The notes under the pieces: model-generated
Told to the model about the DNA's origin: nothing
The model's input: the letters and a program-made list of their open reading frames with translations, nothing else
Database searches by the model: none
Program-made: the position numbers and the translations under genes
In this document: piece by piece, positions 13,872 to 25,528 of the stretch
Position numbering within the stretch: position 1 is the first letter of the stretch
Layout: each line of letters starts with the position of its first letter
Origin: Tyto alba
Taxonomy: Eukaryota; Chordata; Aves; Strigiformes; Tytonidae
Direction: 5' to 3'
Assembly (NCBI RefSeq): GCF_018691265.1
Contig: NW_024881313.1
Span: forward strand, 706,501-770,500
DNA: 64,000 nucleotides

Positions 13872-13969
13872 CTGTAGTTATATCCAGAGTAACATGCACT
13901 GAGTCCTTTCTAGTGAGTGCATTTTCCTCAGAAATCTTGATAGCAGGCCAGCAGAAAAAACTCCCAAAA
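13872..13969 (-). other. Candidate exon, minus strand (weak)
   Basis: On the minus strand a pyrimidine tract ending TTCTTCACAG precedes 13969, and a strong donor (ACTACAG before GTGAGGT) follows 13872. The 98 bases between are open in one frame, which runs through the longer 98-codon frame 13708-14004. The translated segment includes KISEENALTRKDSVHVTLD, which has ordinary protein-like composition but matches no family I recognise. 98 bases is 32 codons plus two. Such signal pairs occur by chance in tens of kilobases of AT-rich DNA, so this is only a candidate. Confidence 0.15.
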
Positions 13970-15944
13970 CTGTGAAGAAAACCCAGCTTTCCTATAGTAT
14001 GCATAAAAGATTTCCTAATGAAGCTGGAAAGGAGCTGGAGAAATTATATCTTGCTGTTGTCCAGATCACTGTTCAAAGAAGAGACTTCAGCTTAAAGTAA
14101 GTTTCTCAGCTGTTCAATTTCCTCTACTTTCCTTAAAAGTCCAATTATTTTTTTTTCAAACGCATACACATTGTATTTACTGCATAATAAAGAAAACAGA
14201 CAAAAAATCAGGTTCTAGCTTTTTATTTGGATAAGGAAAAAGGTCTCATAAAATGTTTTTTTATTTTAAAAATAGTTTATGTAAATGAGCTTATATTTTT
14301 GGAAAGTGCTTTCCCTGTGTTCAGTATTGCATGCTGCAATTCAGTCAAAATGGAGTTGTTTAAAAGATTCAATTTTCAGTACTTTCTGTTGCTTTTTTTT
14401 TTTTTTCTCCTGAGTATGTTCTGTCAGAAAGACACAAACACTTTGCTTTGAATGTGTTTATGTATTAACATAATGGATGATCTGGACCAGTTTTCTGCAC
14501 AGTAAAGAAAAAAAGCCCCAAACCCTGCATTAATTTTATGATTATTTAAAATTGATATATTCAACTATTTATGAAGAATAATATTCATGCTGTTCATTAC
14601 TGGGTTTGGTTTTGTTTTGTTTTTTTAAACACAGCTTTAAAAAAAGCAGGAAACCCTCCTAATATTTGATGCCCACTTGAATGTTTTTTTTTCTTTAAAA
14701 CTATACAAACTTGTTTGTCTCATCGAGGTTAACCTACGGAGTCTTAAATTTTCTTAGTTATTATTTTATTAAGCTGTAATACTAATATATACTTAGTTAA
14801 ATAAGGTTTATCAGTTATTGAGAAGGCTTTATATTAAAGATCTGTTTGGTGTAGATCCTCCAGAAGTATATGTGGATATGTTTATAACTAGATTAGAGAG
14901 AACACAGAGTTTCTTTGAAGCCTGAAAACAGAAATCCTGGAATGATAGAAATGTCTTTAGAGGGAGGAGGAGAGGAAATACCTTCATAAAATCTGAAAAG
15001 CACATTCCTGTTCTCTGATAATAGATGCCATAGCACAATGTTTGCCAGATTTTAGCTAAACTGATAAGAACACTGCAGTAGGAAAAAAAAAAAAAATAGG
15101 AACTCAGGCAAATACTGACTGTTAAAGATTTGACTATCCCATTTATAAATAATGAATTTTACAAGTGCGAGTGAAATTCAAACAAGAAAAAAACATCGAT
15201 TTTTGTCTAAGTGGTGTAATGGCAGATCAACACAGCTGACCTGAAAGTCATTTGAATAGCTAATATTTTCTACTCAGGAGGGACAGACAACTAATCCATG
15301 ACAAGAACAGTGAAGATTTTGTGTGAGAAAGTGATTGCAACACTGATTTCCATAATTTTTCCAAGAAAATTTATTGAAAATAAATTTAGCTTTTTTACTT
15401 GGTAAATTGTACAGATTAACAGATGATATCTGTATCATCAGACAGGAAAATAATAATCTAGATAGCTATCACAGGCTTTTAGAGTACAAAAAAAATAAAT
15501 ATATATGCATATGCATAAATGTATATAAATATAACATCAGTACATACATACACACAATTAGTTGAGATTGCCTGTGCCCAGTGCATAGCTAGTAATTGGT
15601 TAATCAAAAAGATTTCTAAGCTTCCAGTTCAGTAAAGATTACCTGGATGATAATTAATATTTATTCTTTTCTTGCTCTGAATAATTTAGTTTTAAATGCA
15701 AGAAAGGAAAAGATTTTTTCAAGAAATTTCCAGCACTTCTTAATTTAGCTGGTATAGATCTGTATCTGTCATTAACAACTCAGAATATAGGAGAAAGTAA
15801 TTTGGAAAAAAAAAGTTAGTACTTTAAGAGATAAAAACTAAAAGAATACTTAGGTACTGTGAAGATCATATTTAAGGTAGAATACCTAAAGAATTCCTAG
15901 TTTTATTTAAACCAGTTTTCTAATCCCCTGCTAGGCCAATTCAT

Positions 15945-16095
15945 ACATAGTATGGTAAAAAGACATGGGTTCTATTTTGGGCCTGCAATCATATTTTAAA
16001 TTAATCGTATTATTCCCCTGTCTTATTTTCCACATTTCTAAATAGGCATAATAAGATTTATCTGCCTTGGCAGTACATTAAAGACAGTATAAAGC
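15945..16095 (-). mobile_element. Ancient MIR/CORE-SINE-like relic, antisense
   Basis: In the plus direction the sequence reads GACATGGGTTCTATTTTGGG, then a decayed middle, then CCTGTCTTATTTTCCACATT, then TCTAAATAGGCATAATAAG and ATTTATCTGCCTTGGCAG. This follows the reverse complement of MIR (gacctgggttc … cctcagtttcccatctgtaaaatgggaataata … cttacctacctc). It is heavily diverged, and the ends are approximate. Confidence 0.7.
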
Positions 16096-17299
16096 TCCAA
16101 ATTATTAATTCTTATTAACTCATGCACATGCACACCTAAGCAAAGGAGATCACATTCTGCTGATGAACCTAAAGAGACTGGCCAAGTGTCACAGAACTCA
16201 AATCTTAATCTTTGTGGAGAAAATTTAAAAAACATGGATTTGCATGGATTTGCAATGTATTTGAGAGAGAGAAATTAATTTAGAGACAGTATTTTTCTGA
16301 CACACTGAGGAGACAACACAAAGAGTGTAGCAGCATGATCATGGAAACTCTTATTCAGGAAAGCTGATTTTTAATCAGATGTGTTACAGGAGGAGTCCAG
16401 TTGAGAAGACGCAGAAATGCTTCCAGCTCTTGGCTCCTGCTGTGCACAGATTCCAGCTTCTAGCTCCTCATTTACTGTAACATGGACAGACATTAGTATC
16501 CTCTCTATGTGCTGTGGTTCCCATGAGAAGGAAATCCAAGTACCTTACCCAGAGAGGTGCTCCAGGCACGGACCCAATCTCAGTGGTCCAGGAGCACGAG
16601 CATTTACACTTGCCAGCAGCTGATAGCCCAGAAAAGTACTACTAAGGTTATAATCATTTCCCATGTTTATCATAGTGATGAGTATAACAACTAACAGGAA
16701 AAGCGTAATGCTGTAATATGATTATTGACAAAGAAGTATTTATAATATTAAGCAGAATAAAGTTTTATAATTATTTAATATTTTTTATCATAAAAGCTTA
16801 CAGAAATAAGATAGAGAGATTATTTTGATTTACATGCATTTCTATAGTGTTTTGTATTGCAGCCATTTATATATTGTGCAAATACATGGGAACTGGAAAA
16901 TGAAAGGGAACAAAGCCATTAATCAGCTTGCTAATGTGTTTTCCTTATCAGGTTGAGAGAAGTGCTAAAAACAACCAGGTAGCATACATTATGAAAAAGA
17001 GATGCTGTGTCAGATACATCTTTGTAAGGTCGATCTGTGCAGTGGGAGAGATTTAACTTTTTAATATAAAATTCCCAATTCTATAAATAATATGATAAGA
17101 AAATATGGTTGTGTGTATAATGACCTAGTATACATTTCTGAATCTAATGCATGTTTCCCAGGTGACATTACAAAGGTAACTTGAATCTCCTGTATCATCA
17201 GTATATGTATACCTCAGCAGTAACCTATAATCTGTTGCCTTCTCAGCCAGTTCATTACTCATCTAAAAAAACAGTATTTCATCCTCCTTTGATGTTTCA

Positions 17300-17600
17300 T
17301 GTCGTCTGCCTCCAAACAATTGCAGCTGCTTGCTGTAATCATCCAGGCAATTTTTAAAGCAATCCTGAACCTTAGCACTGTGGGGTCCAGTATGAGGAAC
17401 CGATTCTCTCTGTGTTTTAACAACTACCGAGTTTTATGTGGTGTCTTTAAACAATGCGGTAACTGAAATAACAATAATCATATTGGCAAACTTGACCTTT
17501 TAATTGTAATTCCTAACGTGACCGTTCTTCAGGTCAATTTAATGTTAACAGCTACTTCGCTTTGTTTGCTAGTTGTATAGTTCTGAAAAATTATTTCGTA
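17300..17600. promoter_or_regulatory. CpG-retaining segment, possible conserved regulatory element
   Basis: Eight CpG dinucleotides lie between about 17302 and 17600 in otherwise CpG-poor AT-rich DNA. The same stretch has few homopolymers and contains a CAATTGCAGCTG block (E-box-type core), AACAATAATC (SOX-type core), a TTTAATTGTAATT homeodomain-type core and GTTAAC. No open frame spans it. This texture is common in conserved non-coding enhancers, but conservation cannot be seen from one sequence, so the call is inference. Confidence 0.25.
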
Positions 17601-20236
17601 TCTAGTCACCTCAAGCCTTAATTTGAAGTGCAGATATATCTCAAGTACCAGAAGGGGATTGTGCTGCAATATAATAACATAGCTGTGATTTAACTAGTCA
17701 CCTTTTATCATTGACTTTCCACTTTATGATTTGCACATATGTACTGTAAGAGTAAAAAAGATGCCGTTTGATGATGACTGGGATGTAGTACATACAGTGA
17801 ATGCTCTGCTAAAATGGCATTTTTTTGTGCCATGTGTCATTAGGTATTTTAATAATTAGTGATTGCACAATAGAATGATAAGTTCACTCCAGGTTTGATG
17901 TACAGATGTCTTCAGTCTATTTACGTAAGTTGGCTTTCCATAAATGAGGGCAAGAGTGTCCCAACAGGGAATTGATGAGATTGATTTCTGTTGCAGCTTT
18001 GGGCCACGTAGTGAGATAATCTGCTTTAGATCATATATAGGTATTATTTTCTTCATCTGCATTTTGCAGCATAGTCTTTGGAAAGGAGCCATCTGTGGAT
18101 TTGGAGCCTTCTGTTGTGATACTGTTATTGAATTTGGTTTAATATATAAAGTCTTCTGGTTCACCTCGGGAATATTGTTATTGACTGTGCAAACTGATCT
18201 CCTTGGGCCAGAAAATTCATCTTTATACAGCAATACTTGAGTTGATCTCTCCTCAACAGGAGAAAGCCTGTTGCAAAACCAAGTGAATTAAAACAAAGTG
18301 CATACTGACAAACTCAACATACAAGATACAGGAATAGAGCCAGAGAATTTATTATAACATATATCTTTCTTTCCCTAGTTTATTTATACTTCAGAAATTA
18401 TTAAAAATTGTACTTCTGGATCCTGTTATGTTAGTTTTAATCAACTTTACATAGAGATGGTTCTACAACAGACCTGTAGATTCCATGGACTGTGAGGTTA
18501 TTGTAATTGATTACGATGGACAGACTCTGTTCCAGAATACCCATCTGATGTGTAGGATATGTAAGTTCTTGTATCTTGTTTACCTGAAAACCACAGAAAT
18601 TAAAAGGGTATTCTATTAAATAAGAAAAATCCCAAGGTTATTAATGATTGCCCAAATAAGATTCAGTTCCATCAGAAATAAGAAATTAAAAGAGAGCATA
18701 TAGTAAGTACCTCAAACTGGATTGAATAAATTTGATTCAACACTTACTTTGAATTCCTAATTCCATTAATTTCTTTCAAAGAAAATATATACATAAATAC
18801 ACTAGAGGTCTGTACATAAAACCAAAATCATTGCCACTCTGTTTGAAAGTATGACTGTATTAATTGCTTTGAGCCTGTATAATCTTTTTCATTTTAGTGC
18901 TGTAGAAGAATTTGCTAGTCACCTATGTTGATGCAGAAAGAGAGATACTACTTACTTTACACTGTGAGATAAGCTTTGCTGGTTTGTTAGAAAAAGCAAA
19001 ACCAGTGATGATATGAAGCTCTTTGGAGATGTGAGTGTCCTTGAGCCAAATGTTTAAACTGCCCCAAGCATCAGATATGCTTATATAAGTACTCAAGTAT
19101 TTCATTAAAACCCTGAGGTGAAAATTTCAAATTATTTGTGATCTAGGTGCTATCTTGTGAAATAATAGAATTAATTAATGAATAGTATAATGGCAATCAT
19201 AATATATAATCTACCAGGAACGTCTGGCAAGGATGCAAGGGAGGAACAGGTTAAAGGTACTTTTTTTTTTTTTACCTTCACCCCTCATACAATTCAGAGC
19301 ATACTCAGGAGTGCCTTAAACTGCATTATCTGGGTGTGGTTCCCTGTTGCTTGGCACCTGCCATGCAGAAGAGATATGTGAGTGAGTTGTCATGTGGTGG
19401 GTGCCATTGTGGGATGGTGGTGGGAGAAGGAACTCCGTCAGCCTTTCAAGCCCGAGGAATTTCCACTTTGCTGCTGCCTTCAGCTAGAGAAAAATCAACT
19501 GTAGGCGTGGGGAAAAACTTGGTCCCATGTCCAAGCAAACAATTAGTTATAATCTCCATTCTTGAGTGCAAGCCAGGAGAAGATGGTGAAGGCATGCAAG
19601 AAACGAGTCTCAGAGCTTATCCCAAGTAAGCACATGGCAGTATGCTTCAGGCTCCCACTGATGTTAATAGCTGAGCTATAAAAATTACTTTCAGTTTAAA
19701 TCCAAACTCCCCTATTGATTTCCAGCTTGATTTTTATATGAATGTCATATCTGTCTCTTATCAGCTTCATGCAGCTCTAGTTGGTTTGGCACTTTGTGGT
19801 GTTCTTGACATTGTTCAGAGAGATGTTAAGTTAAAACTGAACAGCTTCCTTGGCCTGAAATTTAAACAAGAATATGATGGTCCTGGAATTTTGCTTAAGG
19901 CTTGGAAATATGTCTTCAAAAGTACCTGAAAACTGCCTTGAAGCATTTCAGACAAGCCCATTGCTGGCAGTAACTATTTGGGAGCAAATATTAACAGCTC
20001 AGTATTTTGACAAAACGGTTCAACTAGAGAACAAAAATGATTTAGGAAGGAGATTCTTATATTAATCTGAACTCTGTGGGAAGCTTTTCTGCCCCCACCC
20101 CACTCCAGAAGGTTTTTTTTAGTTTCACAGTAATACATTCATTGATGCGGGTGCCTTTTACACATGATGGAATGAATAAAACTGTGGGTTTCACAGTCAT
20201 TTTGTATGGATTAGCATTAGCTGTGTATTTTTGCAG

Positions 20237-20288
20237 TTGTTAAAAGAAACAGTGAAGAGGGGGTTAGAAGACATACTGGATGATGAAG
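20237..20288 (+). other. Candidate short exon (weak)
   Basis: A good acceptor (GTGTATTTTTGCAG) ends at 20236. The 52 bases that follow are open in frame 0, encoding LLKETVKRGLEDILDDE, and end at a usable donor (GATGAAG before GTATGG). A second donor-like site (GAGAAG before GTATGT) follows about 30 bases later. The peptide is hydrophilic and helix-like but too short to assign. The other two frames contain stops. Chance occurrence is quite possible. Confidence 0.15.
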
Positions 20289-21764
20289 GTATGGTGTGGT
20301 CCTGTTAAAGAAAGAGAAGGTATGTTAAGGCAAGATTATCCCCCAAAAATTTCTAGGCAGAGCTTTATATGGAAACTGTCAGTGGTTGGGGATGTTACAG
20401 CAAGCAGAGAATGAATGATAAACCTATTATTTTTGGTCATAATGGAAGTGCTTTGCTCCAACAAGTCACTATCCAAAGGCTGCTGTCACTGTTATGAGTT
20501 TGTATCCCCCCTTTCCGTAAAGGGTTATTGCTTGCTGTCCAACTGATAGTTAGAATTGGCCAGGAACTGAAAACTAAAAATAGGAAAATATATAAAGAAA
20601 AAGAACACATAAGCTTTTAAGACCTTTGAAATGGCAACATAGGGGAGTTTTCTGAGGAATGGGCTGGGGAAATGACTGCAAATTGGAGAGAACTGGCTTG
20701 TGTGGTAATGTCTCCTTTTTCTTCAATCACAGTTTTGAGGTGGTATTCGAATCCCCTGTAGACTCCTTTCTGGTCCTTTGCTTCACAGTAACTTTGCTAG
20801 TTAGGACTTTACTGTTAGGATAATATAAAGAGCCTTCATTGATCTACCTTCAGGTCTTGTAAATTATTTCCTTGTGATCGGATTTCCTACTAAATAGGGC
20901 AGAAAACTAGTTGGAAGGTGTCAAATCAGATGAAGATGTATATTGAGTTTCATGGATTGTACACAATGCTTTACATATGTGCAAAGACTATTCTGACCTC
21001 AATGGTAACAAACAATATTTGATTTTTTTTCCCCCCCCCCTGGCATTTCTCTTGGAATTTAAAAGGAGATTGCCAGAATGTGCAGAGAGGAGCTAGGAAT
21101 TACACATCTGAATTAAATACCTGGAGAATCTGGAAAAAAACCTAATCTTGCTTTGATGAGCTAATTACTCTTAACTGGCTTGCAGAGAGCTTTTGGGGGA
21201 AGGGAATGAGGTGTTGATAAAAGTGATGGAAGGATTTCATAACTGTTTACATCAATTTCACACCTTGCTATAATCAGATGCAACTGATATCAAGAAGTTT
21301 CATGCCCTGCTACAATATTGCACAATTTACAAGTCCAGGAAACAGCTATGTGCAATGAAGTGAACTTATCACATGAAATAAATGCAAACAAATTATTGTC
21401 TGTGGAAAACCACATAATTCATCAGGGGATACAAAATAGAAGTGGTAAGGGGTTTTTTTTATTATTTGACTTGGATATATTTTTGTTTGTTTGTTTGTAG
21501 TTGATAATATGACCTCATCAACATATAGGTGTGTGTCAGTGTCTACACAGTAGTGAATATTTCATGATGGAATTGTTGTATTTTCTTTCTGTAGTAGAAG
21601 CAGCATAGTTATGCTTTTGAGATATGAGATTTTGATTTATAGATGTGCATTGTTTTGTATATAAATAAAGTACATAATGAAGGTTAATCAAGTAACATGG
21701 GGTTTAGGTGGTAGTAAATACTTGTAAGAAAGAATTGCGTGGGTCCAGCTCTTGTGACAGTTAC

Positions 21765-21860
21765 AGCCTCTGGGGAATCTTTGCACAAATAAGCAGACTG
21801 GATTCTTAATTCGGTAGAGAGCAAGCGCAGCAAGAGCAGCACTCGGATGATCCAGTTCAT
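21765..21860 (-). other. Candidate first coding segment with signal-peptide-like start (weak)
   Basis: A minus-strand ATG at 21860 has A at -3. It opens a 32-codon segment starting MNWIIRVLLLLRLLSTELRI: a short polar start, a positively charged residue and a leucine-rich core, as in a signal peptide or anchor. The frame then continues through a cysteine. A GTAACT donor-like site lies exactly 96 bases in, at 21765, and the frame stays open to 21684. It is also open upstream of the ATG, so the start is not forced. Four to five CpGs occur around it. I do not recognise the product. Confidence 0.12.
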
Positions 21861-22237
21861 TTTATCCCTGTTGCTAAGTAGACAGGCTTTTGTACCAGTT
21901 GGAACGTTTTCAGGCTCAGTGGCTGCATTCCTAGATGAGTTGCAATAATTAAATATGAAAGCAGTGATTGCCATCATTGCTTGCCAGTTCCATTTTTATA
22001 AAAAGGGGCAAAACCATCTGATCTGCCCTAGACAGAAACAGAAATTTGTTTGACCTATGATTATGTGCCAAACCAATGGTGCTGTGAATTTAAAGAAAAA
22101 AAAAAAAAAAACAACATAAAAATCCTCCCAAGCTATAGATTGTCTTCCTGTTCTGAGAGGAGATGCTCCTTTTTGGTAAGGAATACCCTGGAGGAGGAAA
22201 TTCACTTTAAGTGACTTTCATTCTACTGGTAAACAGC

Positions 22238-22290
22238 TTTTTTTTTTTTTTTTTTGCTTTTTGCCTTTTTTTTTTTTTTCCCCCTCTTTT
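22238..22290. repeat. T-rich low-complexity tract
   Basis: A run of 18 T from 22238 is followed by GC, a second long T run and a C/T-rich tail. It could be a slippage tract or a very strong pyrimidine tract, but no exon follows it. Confidence 0.85.
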
Positions 22291-25200
22291 CTCTTAACCT
22301 ATTTTTAGACTTCTTAAACTTCTGATTTTGCCAGGCACTGAGTAAATTCTTTTTATGTAATGGATAAGACTAGGTATTATCTGTAATCTGCTGGTTTTAC
22401 AGTCTGTGTTGTCTCATCAGCTTTTTTAGCCACCTCTGCTAGGGACTGAATAACAAGGGAAAGAGAACTGAACATTTTGCTGCTTCTCAGTTGACAGCTG
22501 CAGGGGTGGAGAAGAGGCAATAATGAACTTCGGGCTTTCATGTGAGTGAAAAGGCCTATACAGTCATTTTCTATCCATTTGGATGGACTCTGTGGAAGCA
22601 ACACAGGGCTATTGGTGATTCTTATTGCTAAATGATGTAGAAAGGTCTGATAATATGAGTATTGGCACCACCCAGAGAATAAAACCAGCTCTGCTGAAAA
22701 TGTGGAGGGTTTGTTTGGATATTGGGTTGTTTTTCAAATTTATAAAAAAAATGGCAAATACATTTCTCCAGCATAAAAAGATTATTAGAAAAAAAATGAG
22801 AATTAAAATGGACTTTTTTTGGCTTACCAGTTTGGTACTGGAATTTTTACTTATTTATGTATTTTTAAGTTTTCAACAATTTACAATTTCTGTATAGTTT
22901 CTGTGATCTTCTAACCTGCACATAAGTTTGTTTCATATGCAGTAGAAGACCAAATGAGAAAAGAGGTGGGACAACCTGCCTTCTTATTGACTCCTACCTC
23001 AGAGCTCCTTTCTAACTTGCCTGCAAGAGAAGATGTACAGTTTGCAAAAAAAATTCAGTACAACTACTGCATTGACATGAGCCTCCTATCTGTGTAACTA
23101 AGTATTTAGAATTTCAGTTTCATCATGAAATGAGATTTGTCCTTCTGAAAACGGTGGCTTTGCAGAAATTTGGGTTTTGTTTTCCACTGGAAAATAACTT
23201 TGCATTATAATTTCCGGACAGCTTTTGTGAATATAGGTAAATTTTCTTCTCCTATGGATAAGACAGAAAAAGATCAGAGTTCTAGCCATAATCCAATACT
23301 GGGGCTAGAGGCTTGTTTTAAGAGATTAAGAATTCTCAGTATGGAATCTAGGCTTTACTCTGTGGTTTTAGAAGCAGCTATATAAAAGTAATTTGTGAGG
23401 TCTCTAATATCCAGTAATCGCTTTCATTTGTACAGGTCAGACTATTGTAAGTTTTAGGGTGAATACAAAATTATGAAGTAAGTCTAAAGTTGTCCTTTTA
23501 TTTTTAGTTTTGCTATTTGTACAGTTAATATCGTAAGGCTCTGTCAGCTTGCCAAACTGAATCAAGTAAAAATTCAAGGACTTGCACTTGGCATGGTAGT
23601 CAGGGAGCAGGCATCAAAACAACACGAAGTAGCTTTGATGAACAGTATAGATAGGAAAATGTTTTGTTTATTCTGTCTTTGGTTGCAAAGAAAGCTTCAA
23701 CTGCTACTTTGAATTTACCAATAGTGCTAAGTTATTTTTTCTTAATAGCTAGTTAATTTTTCACCTGATTAATTTTTTCACTGAACTGTTACCCTTCACT
23801 GATAGCTGTCATTGCCACAAATTTTGTTCATTTTAATTATGCCTTATATCAAGATTTATTTTTGTGTCTCAGTTCAACCTGAAAGTCACATTTTTTTAAT
23901 CATGTAAACAAAACAATTAAAAATGCATGGAGAGGAGTAGCTGTGAATAATGTACATGTATAAATGGCTTACAGAAGACAGAATGATATATAATGCTTAT
24001 GGCACAAATGTGTTGTCTCCCATCTTGCTGCTATTGTATTACTTCACTGTAGATTAAATGTGTAACATGACATTAATTATTTTTCTGTGTTGCTGGGCTA
24101 ACATTTCACTGTGCAGTAGCTCCACCTTCTTCATAACAGCTTGAATTTTTGCTCTTAGGTGAGCTAATGTGAAATCCCCTTAGCATTTCAGCTGCCATAT
24201 AATTATCTAACTATTAAACCAAACTCCATGAAGAATCAGAATAGATTTAATGGGTGTCAAGGAATGCAAAGTCATCAGTGTTAACAAGGAAGGATGAAAG
24301 ACCCGAGAGTATTTCTACAAACACATTCAGAATGCTCTGTGGTTGATGGTTCTTTAAAGAAGAATACATCATCATTTATCCATTGAACCTATCCCATGAC
24401 TTTTGCTATTCACAGTTATTCTGAGCAGACTATCACTACTTTCATGGAGAAAAGTTTCAGGTAATGCACCCCTGCGTGAGGATGTGGACCAAGGTCTTGT
24501 TTTGTTGAGCATCCTGACTTGTTATTTTCAAGGCTGAATTAGTAAATCAACAGGTGTCTGAGCTGGAAGGAGCTGCATCTTGGCTCTGTTTCATTGATTA
24601 AGCATCTAGTCTCTTTACCTCAGCTGCAGAAGGGCACTGGGCCTCACTCGGGAGGCTGCACCTCCCATGGCATTTTGCTCTCAGGGTCCACTGTAGGAGT
24701 CAGAAACAGTGGAAGAGAGGAGAGCTTGAGGAGCACCTGAGTTAGCACTCATGCTTAGACAGAAAGAAGGGCGTTGTGAAACTTCAAGAATATACTCTAA
24801 GGATATCTGCCCAGTACTGCTGCTTTAAAAGTGAGCAAAGATTAAGCTGCAGACAGGCATCCCACATGCAGGACAATGCTGGCACAGAAGAGTTACTATG
24901 TGCTGAAAGGAGTAGCAGTATTTTGCAATAGGTTCTCTACAGAGGCAGGTCCTGCCACTGCTTTAACAAGCAGTGCAATACAGACAAGTCTTGAATCAGA
25001 GATATTTCACAATGTTAGTGGGTGGGGGGTTTTTGAAACTCACCTTGGGAAACAAATATTTGTGAATAGTCACTTCATAAATACATTCATGATGAATATT
25101 CATCTGCTGTACAGAGGAGCTTCTGACAGATTTGACTTGCATGCACGTACTAGGGCAAATTTTCTACCACAGGCAATTACAATAATTTAAAGCAATACAT

Positions 25201-25395
25201 GATGAGAATAAAGAGTAGAGAGAGCAGTTGTAGTTGCCTTAATGATTCTGTTTCATCTAAAAAAATGGTTTATTTCTTTTCCAAGAACATCTGCCATATT
25301 CTTTTAAAATTATTTTCTGTTTTCAAGATAAATAATATAGAAGGTGATGCTATTTGATTGGGGAAAAAAAAATATATCTATTCATTTTTACTGGT

Positions 25396-25528
25396 AATTC
25401 AGGTTGGAAGGGACCTCAGGAGGTCTGTAGGCCAACCTCTGGCTGAAAGCAGGGTCAGCTGTTAGATCTGACTAGGTTGCTCAGAGCTTTATTGAGTCCT
25501 TGAGAACCTCCAAGGATGGACACTGCAC
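25396..25528 (-). mobile_element. CR1 LINE 3'-end fragment, antisense
   Basis: The plus strand reads AATTCAGGTTGGAAGGGACC, then CCAACCTCTGGCTGAAAGCA, GGGTCAGCTGTTAGA, GGTTGCTCAGAGC, and ACCTCCAAGGATGGACACTG. This is the reverse complement of the 3' untranslated end of avian CR1 (family: ggttggaagggacctctggagatcatctagtccaacc…gctcaaagcagggtca…ggttgctcaggg…ctccaaggatggagactcc). Only the last ~130 bases survive, the usual outcome of CR1 5' truncation. The reverse-transcriptase coding part is absent. Confidence 0.9.

Larger units (their letters stand above)
10883..15944. other. AT-rich non-coding stretch, no firm gene
   Basis: Nothing here can be called a gene with confidence. A 98-base minus-strand segment (13872-13969) has exon-like boundaries and is listed separately. 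The two overlapping minus-strand frames at 12582-12941 arise in AT-rich and TG/CA-rich sequence. An AT-rich block of short TATA/CATA repeats lies at about 15488-15552. A-runs occur at 11206-11224 and 11886-11900. Confidence 0.5.
16096..25395. other. AT-rich stretch with scattered exon-like and CpG-retaining segments; no firm gene
   Basis: No gene can be called. Reading frames of 60-125 codons at 16417-16623, 17856-18240 (both strands), 19336-19629, 21684-21977 and 24876-25190 have no recognisable domains. Separate entries cover 17300-17600, 20237-20288, 21765-21860 and the T-rich tract at 22238-22290. A tandem duplication of the 10-mer ATGGATTTGC lies near 16235-16254. A (TTTG)n run lies near 21482-21499, and a C run follows a T run near 21024-21041. 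Confidence 0.5.

Noticed and set aside
20730..20765. tRNA-like B-box (ATTCGAATCCCC)
   Set aside because: No A-box at the right distance and no cloverleaf pairing could be drawn.
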